From Microbacterium luteum (GTDB taxonomy: Bacteria > Actinomycetota > Actinomycetes > Actinomycetales > Microbacteriaceae), in contig NZ_CP063814.1 in NCBI RefSeq assembly GCF_015277875.1, forward strand, positions 1,302,001-1,366,000: 64,000 nt of DNA. The letters are read 5' to 3'. The position numbers and the translations under genes are program-made. Shown here piece after piece: positions 50,523-58,550 of this stretch (the stretch's first letter is position 1; every line of letters begins with the position of its first letter). The notes beneath the pieces were generated by a model that did no database searches, was not told where the DNA came from, and saw nothing but the letters and a program-made list of their open reading frames with translations.

Positions 50523-52049
50523 GTGACAGCATCGCTGCCCATGCCGGGGGAATCCAATACGCCGCACAACGGCGTTCGAGGTGCGGGCGCTCGCGACAGT
50601 GGTGCACTCATCTCCCTCCCGCCCAAACCTCCGCTTCCGCCGGTGGGTCCCCGGACCGATCCGGGTCCGCCGCCGCCGCTGCCGCCGGACCTTCGGGATG
50701 TGTCCACTCCCGCCCCGGAGACGGACGCTCTGATCATCCCGCCGCGCCCGCCGATGCCGACGGCGCCGATGGACGACACGGTCGAGGCCGAGAAGGATCT
50801 TGCCGTCCCCGAGGCCGATCCGGTCGTCGACGAGGACGACATCGACGACCTCCTCGACGAGGACGAGACCGACGAGCTGCTCGATGAGGATCGCGACGAC
50901 CTCCCCGACGAGGACGAGATCGAGCTCCTTGATGATCCCGTGGCCGGGGAGCACACTCTGGTGGGTGACGAGCCGGCATCGCTCGACGACATCGAAGACG
51001 AGTCGGACGAAGAGGATTCGGACGAAGACGGAACGGACGAGGAGGAATCGGTCGCAGACAAGTCGGACGACGACACCGACGTCGAGGGCTCGGCGGGCGC
51101 CGAAGACCCGCTCGTCGACGACGAAGACGACGTCGCGACAGACGACGTCGATCCGGACGTCGTGGATTCGGATCCGGTCGCGGCGGATCTCATCGATCCG
51201 GACCCCGTCGAGGCCGACGCGCCGGCCACCGGCGCTGCCGCTGTCACCGACATCGTGTCCTCGGTCATGGCGGAGGACGAGCCCGCCTCGGACGCGGCGC
51301 TCGCTCTGCGGGGAGTCACCAAGGTGTTCGGTCAGACGCGTGCCGTCGACGGAATCGATCTGACCGTCCCCGCGGGAACGTTCTACGGACTCGTCGGACC
51401 CAACGGGGCCGGCAAGACGACCACGTTGTCGATGATCGCGGGCCTGCTGCGGCCCGACCGCGGCGAAATCAGCGTGAACGGCGTCGACGCCGTCACCGAT
51501 GCCGTGCGTGCCAAGAGCATGATGGGCGTCCTCCCCGATCGACTCCGCACCTTCGACCGTCTCACAGGTCGTCAGCTGCTGTACTACTACGGCGTGCTGC
51601 GCGGGCTGTCGCCGTCGGTCGTCGAGTCACGCACCGCCGACCTCGCGCGCGCGTTCGACCTCACCGACGCGCTCGGCCGCGTCGTGTCCGACTATTCCGT
51701 GGGCATGTCGAAGAAGGTCATGCTCGCCGGCGCGCTCATCCACTCGCCGCGCGTGCTGGTGCTGGACGAGCCCTTCGAGTCGGTCGATCCCGTCTCGAGC
51801 TCGGTCATCCTCGACATCCTCGGCACCTACGTCGATCACGGCGGCACCGTCATCCTCTCCAGCCACGGCATGGACCTCGTGGAGCGGGTCTGCAGCCGGG
51901 TCGCCGTGATCGTGGCCGGACAGGTGCTCGCCGAAGGGACCATCGACGAGGTGCGCGGCGAATTGACGCTCGAGCAGCGCTTCGTCGAGCTCGCCGGCGG
52001 GCTCAGCGATGTGGAAGGCCTCGAGTGGCTGCACACCTTCTCCGACTGA
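50523..52049 (+). CDS. ABC transporter ATPase with a ~250-residue acidic disordered N-terminus
   Basis: A 508-residue protein. Residues 1-75 are Pro-rich, about 76-255 extremely rich in Asp/Glu (repeated DEDD, DDE and SDEE), and 258-508 a normal-length ABC ATPase: GPNGAGKTT (about 291-299), Walker B VLVLDEPFESVD (about 412) and the His switch SSHGMDL. The signature is YSVGMSKKVML instead of LSGGQ. The leaderless promoter at 50511 shows that the acidic part is translated. It is followed by an overlapping permease gene. Confidence 0.85.
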   Translation: MTASLPMPGESNTPHNGVRGAGARDSGALISLPPKPPLPPVGPRTDPGPPPPLPPDLRDVSTPAPETDALIIPPRPPMPTAPMDDTVEAEKDLAVPEADPVVDEDDIDDLLDEDETDELLDEDRDDLPDEDEIELLDDPVAGEHTLVGDEPASLDDIEDESDEEDSDEDGTDEEESVADKSDDDTDVEGSAGAEDPLVDDEDDVATDDVDPDVVDSDPVAADLIDPDPVEADAPATGAAAVTDIVSSVMAEDEPASDAALALRGVTKVFGQTRAVDGIDLTVPAGTFYGLVGPNGAGKTTTLSMIAGLLRPDRGEISVNGVDAVTDAVRAKSMMGVLPDRLRTFDRLTGRQLLYYYGVLRGLSPSVVESRTADLARAFDLTDALGRVVSDYSVGMSKKVMLAGALIHSPRVLVLDEPFESVDPVSSSVILDILGTYVDHGGTVILSSHGMDLVERVCSRVAVIVAGQVLAEGTIDEVRGELTLEQRFVELAGGLSDVEGLEWLHTFSD

Positions 52050-53590
52050 GGCTCGCGATGATGCTCGGCGCTCTGCGCGGCGAGCCCCGGCACATCGTCC
52101 GCATGACGGCGGGCCTGCTCGTGCTCACGGCGGCCGTGGTCGCCGCGTGCTGGGCCCTGACGACGATCGAGGATGCGACTCTCGAGGCGTTCGCCGCCGT
52201 GGCCGTCATGGGCGGCGCGGCGATCACGCTCGGCTTCGCCCTCGCTCCGGTCGTGACCGGTTCGCCGGACCCGCTCGACCCGCGCCGGTTCGGGGTGCTG
52301 GGACTGTCGCCTCGCCGACTTGCCGGTGTGCTCGCGGTGCTGGGGGCGGTGTCCGTCCCCGTGTTCGCGGTGCTGGCGCTGGCGACGACGACGGCGACGG
52401 TGTGGGAATCTCTCGCCGCACCCGTCTGGGCCGGCATCCTCTCGGTCGTGCTGATCGTCGCCACGTGCGTGATGCTCGCCCGCGTGGCGATGGCGCTGAC
52501 GTCGATGTTCCTCCGCGAGCGGCGCTCGCGCGAGCTGTCGAGCGTGCTCGTGGTCGGGATCCTCGTCGTGGTCGTCCCGGTCGTCGTCTTCCTCGCCTCC
52601 CTGGAATGGCAGGGGAGCGTGCCGGTGCAGCTCACCGAAGCGGTGCGTGTGCTGGCCCTCACCCCGGTCGGCGCCGCGTGGGCGCTTCCGGGGGCCGTGG
52701 TCGCCGGCGAGAGCGTCGCACTCACGGTGGTGGTGGCGATCGCGACGCCTGTCCTGCTCGGTGCGGCATGGCTGGGTCTGGTCACCCGCATCCTCACCAC
52801 GACCGAACGGCCGGTCTCGGTCAAGGAGCGCGGGGGTCTGGGATGGTTCACCGTCGCCCCGGGCACCCCCACCGGCGCCGTCGCCGCCCGCAGCCTGGTG
52901 TACTGGCTGCGGGATCCGCGCCACATCGTCAACGTGATCGTCATCCCGGTCGCGGCGGCGATCCTCATCGTTCCGCTGCTCCTCGCAGGCGTGCCGGCTC
53001 ACCTCGTCGCGCTCGTGCCGGTGCCGATCGTCGCGCTGTTCCTCGGCTGGCTCCCTCACAACGACCTCGCCTACGACTCGACCGCCGTGTGGATGCACAT
53101 CGCCAGCGGCATCCACGGCGCCGCCGACCGCATCGGCCGGCTCGTGCCGGTGGTGCTCCTGGGCGTGCCGCTGCTGGCGATCGGGATCCCGATCGCGGTC
53201 TCCCTGCACGGGCGCTGGGCGATTCTGCCGGCGATGGTCGGCCTGTGCGCGTCGCTGTTCCTCTGCGGCCTCGGTCTGTCGAGCATCGCCTCGGTGCTCG
53301 GTCCCTACCCCGTCTCCCGGCCCGGCGACAGCCCGTTCCAGCAGCCGCAGCGCACCGGGCCGAGCGGCGTGCTGTCGCAGTCTCTCGTGATGCTCGGCGC
53401 GATCGGGCTCAGCGCGCCCGTGCTGTGGTGGTCGTGGCTGGCTCTCGGCGGTGACCTCGCCTCGGCCGAGCTGGCCCTGTGGTGGGGCGTCGGAATCGGC
53501 GTGGGCGTGCTGGTGATCGGCGTGGCCATCGGCGGCGGCGTCTTCCGTCGACGCGGCAGCCGGATCATGGAGTTCGCCGAGGCGAGCTGA
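52025..53590 (+). CDS. ABC transporter permease, large single-gene type
   Basis: A 521-residue protein with about twelve hydrophobic segments spread over its length. A cytoplasmic loop near residues 95-100 contains GLSPRRLAG, typical of ABC-2-type exporter permeases such as YhfA/EcsB-like proteins. The GTG at 52025 lies inside the ATPase gene, overlapping by 25 nt, so translation is coupled. The pair forms an exporter of unknown substrate; its position next to the wall-polymer genes is suggestive only. Confidence 0.78.
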   Translation: MAAHLLRLRLAMMLGALRGEPRHIVRMTAGLLVLTAAVVAACWALTTIEDATLEAFAAVAVMGGAAITLGFALAPVVTGSPDPLDPRRFGVLGLSPRRLAGVLAVLGAVSVPVFAVLALATTTATVWESLAAPVWAGILSVVLIVATCVMLARVAMALTSMFLRERRSRELSSVLVVGILVVVVPVVVFLASLEWQGSVPVQLTEAVRVLALTPVGAAWALPGAVVAGESVALTVVVAIATPVLLGAAWLGLVTRILTTTERPVSVKERGGLGWFTVAPGTPTGAVAARSLVYWLRDPRHIVNVIVIPVAAAILIVPLLLAGVPAHLVALVPVPIVALFLGWLPHNDLAYDSTAVWMHIASGIHGAADRIGRLVPVVLLGVPLLAIGIPIAVSLHGRWAILPAMVGLCASLFLCGLGLSSIASVLGPYPVSRPGDSPFQQPQRTGPSGVLSQSLVMLGAIGLSAPVLWWSWLALGGDLASAELALWWGVGIGVGVLVIGVAIGGGVFRRRGSRIMEFAEAS

Positions 53591-53627
53591 GTCGGTTCCG
53601 ACCCGGCCGGAGCGGGCGTCGCGGCGG

Positions 53628-53633
53628 TACACT
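53628..53633 (+). promoter_or_regulatory. -10 TACACT, leaderless promoter of the DUF3039 gene
   Basis: TACACT ends 8 nt before the ATG at 53642; no ribosome site intervenes. Confidence 0.58.
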
Positions 53634-53641
53634 GGCTCACC

Positions 53642-53908
53642 ATGAGCACCCCTCTCGACAGTCCCGACCAGGGCGGTCTGGCGACACTCGACCGCGAGCT
53701 CGAAGAGCTCATCCGCGAGGAGAGCGTCGAGCCGGGCGATCATGAGCGGTTCTCGCACTACGTCAAGAAGGACAAGATCCTCGAATCGGCGCTCACCGGC
53801 AAGCCGGTGCGTGCCCTGTGCGGCAAGAAGTGGACACCGGGCCGCGACCCGGAGAAGTTCCCGGTCTGCCCGCAGTGCAAGGAGATCTACGAGAGCCTCA
53901 ACGGCTGA
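53642..53908 (+). CDS. DUF3039 domain-containing protein
   Basis: An 88-residue protein. The second half, HYVKKDKILESA then ALCGKKW and FPVCPQCKEIYESL, is the DUF3039 signature. His39, Cys60, Cys76 and Cys79 are placed as a possible zinc site. The N-terminal third is acidic and variable. It is monocistronic and leaderless, as in other actinobacteria, where it often neighbours pncB and murI. Function unknown. Confidence 0.88.
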   Translation: MSTPLDSPDQGGLATLDRELEELIREESVEPGDHERFSHYVKKDKILESALTGKPVRALCGKKWTPGRDPEKFPVCPQCKEIYESLNG

Positions 53909-53936
53909 CGCGTCGCGGCCGGGCGGGTGCGCTCGG

Positions 53937-55268
53937 TCAGTCCGCGTCGACGTAGACCGTGGGAATTGCCGGATCGGACCGGCTGAGGGCCAGCGCGGCC
54001 TGCGGCAATTCTGCACGCGCGCGCAGGTGGTGCTCGCGTGCCGCGGACACGCCTTCGGCGCCGAGCGCCGCGTGATCGGGCTGGCCGTGGTCGATCAGCG
54101 TCGCCTGGAGCGTGCGTGATCCCGGGTGCTCGGCACCCGTGTCGAGCTCGTCGAACCGGTCGCTCACGGCGATGAGCTCGGCGCTGGCGACCTCGTGCTC
54201 GAAAGCGCGGAAGGCCGCCTTGCGGCCACCTTGCGACGCTTTCGCGGCTGAGGTCTTCGCCACCGGGACCCACCCGCCCGCAGCGTCCTGCCGCGCCACG
54301 AGCTTGTAGACCATTCCCGCCGTCGGAGTGCCGGAGCCGGTGACCACCGACGTGCCGACGCCGTAGGCGTCGACGGGACTGGCCGCGAGCGCCGCGATGG
54401 CGAACTCGTCGAGGTCGCTCGTGACGGTGATGCGCGTGTTCGTCGCGCCCAGCTCGTCGAGGTGGCGACGCACCTGCGCGGCCATGTCGGGAAGGTCGCC
54501 GGAATCGATGCGGACCCCGCCGAGGCCGGTGCCGGCCACGCGGACGGCCGTCTCGACCCCGGTCCGGATGTCGTACGTGTCGATGAGGAGGGTCGTGCCG
54601 GTGCCGAGTGCGGCGATCTGCGCGCGGAAGGCGCCCTCCTCGCTGTCGTGCAGGAGCGTCCACGAGTGTGCCGCGGTGCCCATCGTCGGGACACCCCACG
54701 CGCGGCCGGCCTGCAGATTGCTCGTGGCCCCGAATCCGGCGATGTGCGCGGCACGAGCGGCGGCCACCGCCGACTGCTCCCCGGCGCGGCGGGATCCCAT
54801 CTCGGCGAGAGGCCGCGACCCGGCGGCGATGCTCATGCGCGCGGCGGCCGTGGCGACCGCCGAGTCATGGTTGAGCACGGAGAGGGCGAGGGTCTCGAGG
54901 ATGACCGCTTCGGCGAACGAGCCCTCGACGGTGAGCACGGGCGAGCCGGGGAAGTACAGCTCGCCCTCCCGGTATCCGGTCACGGTTCCGGAGAACGTGT
55001 AGTCCTCCAGCCACCGGACGGTCGCGGCATCTACGATGTGCTCATCGCGCAGGTACCGCAGCTCGTCGTCGCCGAAGCGGAAGTCCCGGATGAGGTCGAG
55101 CAGGCGGCCGGTGCCGGCGACGACCCCGAACCGCCGCCCCGCTGAAAGTCGCCGGCCGAACACCTCGAACACGCAGCGGCGGTGGGCGGTGCCGTCGCGG
55201 AGGGCGGCGTCGAGCATCGTCAGCTCGTAGCGGTCGGTGAGCAGGGCGGTGCTTTCGCGGGCGCGCAT
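53937..55268 (-). CDS. pncB: Nicotinate phosphoribosyltransferase
   Basis: A 443-residue protein. It starts [20 protein letters not shown], a conserved N-terminus, and contains [33 protein letters not shown], the [10 protein letters not shown] and MGTAAHSW motifs and [11 protein letters not shown]. It makes nicotinate mononucleotide for NAD salvage. ATG 55268 is chosen over 55286 because TAGGCT ends 7 nt before it. Divergent from murI. Confidence 0.92.
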   Translation of the reverse strand: MRARESTALLTDRYELTMLDAALRDGTAHRRCVFEVFGRRLSAGRRFGVVAGTGRLLDLIRDFRFGDDELRYLRDEHIVDAATVRWLEDYTFSGTVTGYREGELYFPGSPVLTVEGSFAEAVILETLALSVLNHDSAVATAAARMSIAAGSRPLAEMGSRRAGEQSAVAAARAAHIAGFGATSNLQAGRAWGVPTMGTAAHSWTLLHDSEEGAFRAQIAALGTGTTLLIDTYDIRTGVETAVRVAGTGLGGVRIDSGDLPDMAAQVRRHLDELGATNTRITVTSDLDEFAIAALAASPVDAYGVGTSVVTGSGTPTAGMVYKLVARQDAAGGWVPVAKTSAAKASQGGRKAAFRAFEHEVASAELIAVSDRFDELDTGAEHPGSRTLQATLIDHGQPDHAALGAEGVSAAREHHLRARAELPQAALALSRSDPAIPTVYVDAD

Positions 55269-55275
55269 GATCGCC

Positions 55276-55281
55276 AGCCTA
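55276..55281 (-). promoter_or_regulatory. -10 TAGGCT, leaderless promoter of pncB
   Basis: On the minus strand TAGGCT ends 7 nt before the ATG at 55268. Confidence 0.58.
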
Positions 55282-55312
55282 GCCACGCCGCGGCGGGCCG
55301 GCCGTCGGCGGG

Positions 55313-55318
55313 TAGGCT
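55313..55318 (+). promoter_or_regulatory. -10 TAGGCT, leaderless promoter of murI
   Basis: TAGGCT ends 8 nt before the GTG at 55327. Confidence 0.58.
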
Positions 55319-55326
55319 GGTCGATC

Positions 55327-56145
55327 GTGGACGACGCGCCGATCGGGATCTTCGACTCCGGAGTGGGCGGACTGACCGTCGCCCGGGCGGTCTCGGCGCT
55401 GCTGCCGCGGGAGTCGATCCTCTACATCGGCGACACCGCGCGCTCGCCGTACGGCCCGAAGCCCATCGCCGATGTGCGCCGCTACGCCCTGGAGATCCTC
55501 GACACCCTCGTCGAGCAGGGGGTGAAGATGCTCGTCATCGCGTGCAACACCGCGTCGGCGGCGATGCTCCGCGATGCGCGGGAGCGCTACGACGTTCCCG
55601 TCGTGGAGGTGATCGGTCCCGCGGTGCGCACGGCGATGTCGACCTCGCGAAACGGCCGCATCGGCGTGATCGGAACCGCCGGCACGATCGCCTCCGGCGC
55701 CTATCAGGACATGCTCGAGGTCAATGAGCGGCTCACGGTGTTCGCGCAGGCGTGTCCGCGCTTCGTGGAGTTCGTCGAGCGGGGGGTGACGGACACCCCG
55801 GAGGTGCTCGCTGTCGCCGAACAGTATCTCTCGCCGCTGCGGCACGCCGGTGTGGACACCCTCGTGCTGGGCTGCACGCACTATCCGTTCCTCGAGGGCG
55901 CCATCAGCTACGTGATGGGGCCCGACGTCTCGCTGGTCTCGAGCGACACCGAGACCGCGAAGGACGTCTATCGCCAACTCGTCGGCCGCGATCTGCTGGC
56001 CGGCCCCGACGCGGTCGCCCGTCACCTGTACGAGGCGACCGGATCATCCGCCGACGACTTCGTCGATCTCGCGCATCGTCTCATGGGTCGCGAGGTGCGA
56101 GACGTGCGTCTCGTGCAGACCGGCGCCATCGACCTGCCCCGTTGA
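55327..56145 (+). CDS. murI: Glutamate racemase
   Basis: A 272-residue racemase with [13 protein letters not shown] at residues 6-18 and both catalytic cysteines, Cys73 (VIACNTASA) and Cys183 (LGCTHYPFL). It makes D-glutamate for peptidoglycan. The GTG at 55327 begins the conserved protein. It heads a group with rph and rdgB (gaps of 25 and 13 nt), a common actinobacterial order. Confidence 0.95.
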   Translation: MDDAPIGIFDSGVGGLTVARAVSALLPRESILYIGDTARSPYGPKPIADVRRYALEILDTLVEQGVKMLVIACNTASAAMLRDARERYDVPVVEVIGPAVRTAMSTSRNGRIGVIGTAGTIASGAYQDMLEVNERLTVFAQACPRFVEFVERGVTDTPEVLAVAEQYLSPLRHAGVDTLVLGCTHYPFLEGAISYVMGPDVSLVSSDTETAKDVYRQLVGRDLLAGPDAVARHLYEATGSSADDFVDLAHRLMGREVRDVRLVQTGAIDLPR

Positions 56146-56170
56146 AGACCAACCGCATCCGAGGAGGAAC

Positions 56171-56920
56171 ATGACCGACATCACCCGTGCCGACGGCCGC
56201 ACCGTCGACCAGCTGCGCCCGATCACCATCGAACGCGGATGGTCGACACAGGCCGAGGGGTCCGCTCTCATCTCGTTCGGCGGGACCAAGGTGCTGTGCA
56301 CCGCGTCGTTCACCAACGGCGTGCCGCGCTGGCTGACGGGCAAGGGCAAGGGGTGGGTCACCGCCGAGTACGCGATGCTGCCGCGCGCGACCAACGAGCG
56401 GAACAGCCGCGAGAGCGTGAAGGGGAAGATCGGGGGGCGCACCCACGAGATCTCGCGCCTGATCGGCCGTGCCCTTCGTGCCGTGGTCGACACGAAGGCG
56501 CTGGGTGAGAACACGGTCGTGATCGACTGCGACGTGCTGCAGGCCGACGGCGGCACCCGCACCGCCGCGATCACCGGCGCCTACGTGGCACTGGCGGATG
56601 CGATCGACTGGGGTCGGGAGAAGAAGTTCGTCGCCCAGCGCTCGAACGTCCTGTTCGACTCGGTGTCGGCCGTGTCGGTCGGCATCATCGACGGCACGCC
56701 CATGCTCGACCTGGCGTATGTCGAAGACGTGCGCGCCGAGACCGACATGAACGTCGTCGTCACCGGGCGAGGTCTCTTCGTCGAGGTGCAGGGCACCGCG
56801 GAGGGGGCGCCGTTCGACAAGCGCGAGCTCGACCAGCTCCTCGAGCTGGGTGTCGCCGGATGCGCCGAGCTGCGTGACCAGCAGGTGTCGGTGCTCGACG
56901 GCGCCGGACAGCCGCGCTGA
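56171..56920 (+). CDS. rph: Ribonuclease PH
   Basis: A 249-residue phosphorolytic exoribonuclease, starting [18 protein letters not shown]. It shows [48 protein letters not shown] and [19 protein letters not shown]. It trims tRNA 3' ends using phosphate. GAGGAGG precedes the ATG. Downstream of murI in the same operon. Confidence 0.96.
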   Translation: MTDITRADGRTVDQLRPITIERGWSTQAEGSALISFGGTKVLCTASFTNGVPRWLTGKGKGWVTAEYAMLPRATNERNSRESVKGKIGGRTHEISRLIGRALRAVVDTKALGENTVVIDCDVLQADGGTRTAAITGAYVALADAIDWGREKKFVAQRSNVLFDSVSAVSVGIIDGTPMLDLAYVEDVRAETDMNVVVTGRGLFVEVQGTAEGAPFDKRELDQLLELGVAGCAELRDQQVSVLDGAGQPR

Positions 56921-56933
56921 GCGGGCGCCGGGG

Positions 56934-57545
56934 ATGACACCGCCGAGCGCCGGCCGCATCGTGCTGGCCACGCACAACCCGCACAAGGTCGAGGAGTTCC
57001 AGGCGATCGTCGCCGGCGCGAGACCGGATCTCGAGGTCGTCGCGTACGACGGACCCGAGCCGGTCGAAGACGGCGTCACGTTCGCCGAGAACGCGCTGAT
57101 CAAAGCGCGTGCGGCGAGCATCCACACCGGGCTCCCGGCCCTCGCCGACGACAGCGGCATCTGCGTCGACGTGCTGGGCGGTTCACCGGGGGTGTTCTCG
57201 GCCTACTGGGCGGGGCACGCGAAGGATGCCGGAGCCAACCTGGCGCTGCTGCTGGACCAGCTCTCCGACGTCGCGGATCCGCATCGCGCGGCGCAGTTCG
57301 TCTCGACCATCGCATTGGTCATCCCCGGCGGTTCGGAACAGACCGTCGCCGGCGTCTGGCCCGGGCGCCTCGCGACCGAAGCCGTCGGCGCGGGCGGATT
57401 CGGATACGACCCGGTCTTCATCCCCGACGGGCAGGACCGCGCGGCCGAGCGGACGGTGGCCGAGTGGTCGGCCGCGGAGAAGAACGCCGCATCGCACCGT
57501 GCGCGCGCGTTCGCGGCCCTCCTGCCGCTGCTCGCCGCCGTCTGA
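56934..57545 (+). CDS. rdgB: RdgB/HAM1 family non-canonical purine NTP pyrophosphatase
   Basis: A 203-residue protein with the NTP-binding motif LATHNPHKVEEF at residues 11-22, TFAENALIKA, the acidic LADDSGICVDVLGG and GGFGYDPVFIPDG, and a terminal KNAASHRARAF. It hydrolyses dITP and XTP to keep them out of DNA. ATG 56934 follows a weak CCGGGG site 13 nt after rph. Confidence 0.95.
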   Translation: MTPPSAGRIVLATHNPHKVEEFQAIVAGARPDLEVVAYDGPEPVEDGVTFAENALIKARAASIHTGLPALADDSGICVDVLGGSPGVFSAYWAGHAKDAGANLALLLDQLSDVADPHRAAQFVSTIALVIPGGSEQTVAGVWPGRLATEAVGAGGFGYDPVFIPDGQDRAAERTVAEWSAAEKNAASHRARAFAALLPLLAAV

Positions 57546-57620
57546 TCGGTCGGGGCAGGAATGAGAACCGGCATCGTTCCCGAGTTCGGGTGGATGCGTG
57601 TCGGCGGCGAGGGCGCGTCC

Positions 57621-57626
57621 TAGCCT
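57621..57626 (+). promoter_or_regulatory. -10 TAGCCT, leaderless promoter of the CDF gene
   Basis: TAGCCT ends 7 nt before the ATG at 57634 and disfavours the longer frame from 57598. Confidence 0.55.
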
Positions 57627-57633
57627 GGGAGAC

Positions 57634-58542
57634 ATGCACGATCATGCCCCCGGGCTCCGGGGCGCGAGCAATCGCCGCCTGCTGACCCTGTCGCTGATCA
57701 TCACCGCGTCGGTGATGATCGTGCAGATCGTCGGCGCCGTGCTCACCGGTTCGCTCGCGCTCCTCGCCGACGCCGGGCACATGTTCGCCGACACCGCGGC
57801 CCTCGTCATCGCTCTCCTGGCGAGCATCGTCGCCGCGCGGCCGGCCAACGATCGACGAACCTTCGGCTATCAGCGGGCCGAGGTGCTCGGGGCCCTCATC
57901 AACGGCGTGATCCTCATCGCGCTGTCGGCATGGATCGCCGTCGAGGCGGCGACGCGCCTCGTGGGCCCGGACGATCACGAGGTCGCCGGTGGGCTGATGC
58001 TCGTCGTGGCGGTCGTCGGCCTCATCGCCAACGCGATCGCGATGTGGCTCCTGAGTGCGGCGCAGCGCCACAGCATCAACGTGAGGGGCGCCTACCTCGA
58101 GGTGCTCGGCGACCTCATCGGATCGGCGATGGTCATCGTCGCCGCGATCGTCATCGTCACCACGGGCTGGACCGGCGCCGACGCCCTCGCCTCCCTCGCG
58201 ATCGCCGCCCTCATCATCCCGCGCGCGATCGGGCTGCTGCGCGAAGTCGCCTCGGTGCTGAGCGAGGCGGCGCCGGCCGACATCCATGTCGCCGAGATCC
58301 GGGAGCACATCCTGCGCACACCGGGCGTGACCGCCGTGCACGATGTGCACGTGTGGCAGCTCACCCGCGGCGCACCCGTGTTCAGCGCGCACGTGGTGGT
58401 CGACGACGTCTGCCTTCGCGACGGTCGTGGCCCGGCCATCCTCGCCTCGCTCCAGACCTGCCTCGCCGACCACTTCGACGTCGAGCACTCCACGTTCCAG
58501 CTCGAGCCCGCCGATCACGTCGAGCACGACGCGCACGCCTGA
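57634..58542 (+). CDS. Cation diffusion facilitator (CzcD/ZitB-like Zn2+ exporter)
   Basis: A 302-residue CDF transporter with six membrane helices. Zinc-site residues are in LLADAGHMFADTAAL (HxxxD, helix 2) and GAYLEVLGDLIGS (helix 5, D in place of the usual HxxxD His). A cytoplasmic domain from about residue 200 has VTAVHDVHVWQLT. The N-terminal MHDHAPG and C-terminal HVEHDAHA are short His-rich ends. It likely exports Zn2+ or related cations by proton antiport. Confidence 0.88.
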   Translation: MHDHAPGLRGASNRRLLTLSLIITASVMIVQIVGAVLTGSLALLADAGHMFADTAALVIALLASIVAARPANDRRTFGYQRAEVLGALINGVILIALSAWIAVEAATRLVGPDDHEVAGGLMLVVAVVGLIANAIAMWLLSAAQRHSINVRGAYLEVLGDLIGSAMVIVAAIVIVTTGWTGADALASLAIAALIIPRAIGLLREVASVLSEAAPADIHVAEIREHILRTPGVTAVHDVHVWQLTRGAPVFSAHVVVDDVCLRDGRGPAILASLQTCLADHFDVEHSTFQLEPADHVEHDAHA

Positions 58543-58550
58543 CCCCCGTC

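Noticed and set aside
49535..51322. Ser-rich minus-strand frame over the ABC N-terminus
   Set aside because: Poly-Ser is the complement of the Asp/Glu-rich coding repeat, and the frame runs on through the nucleotidyltransferase gene in the wrong frame.
51836..54016. 726-codon minus-strand frame opposite the ABC permease and DUF3039
   Set aside because: Low-complexity Arg/His/Asp composition with no start signal; three real genes lie opposite.
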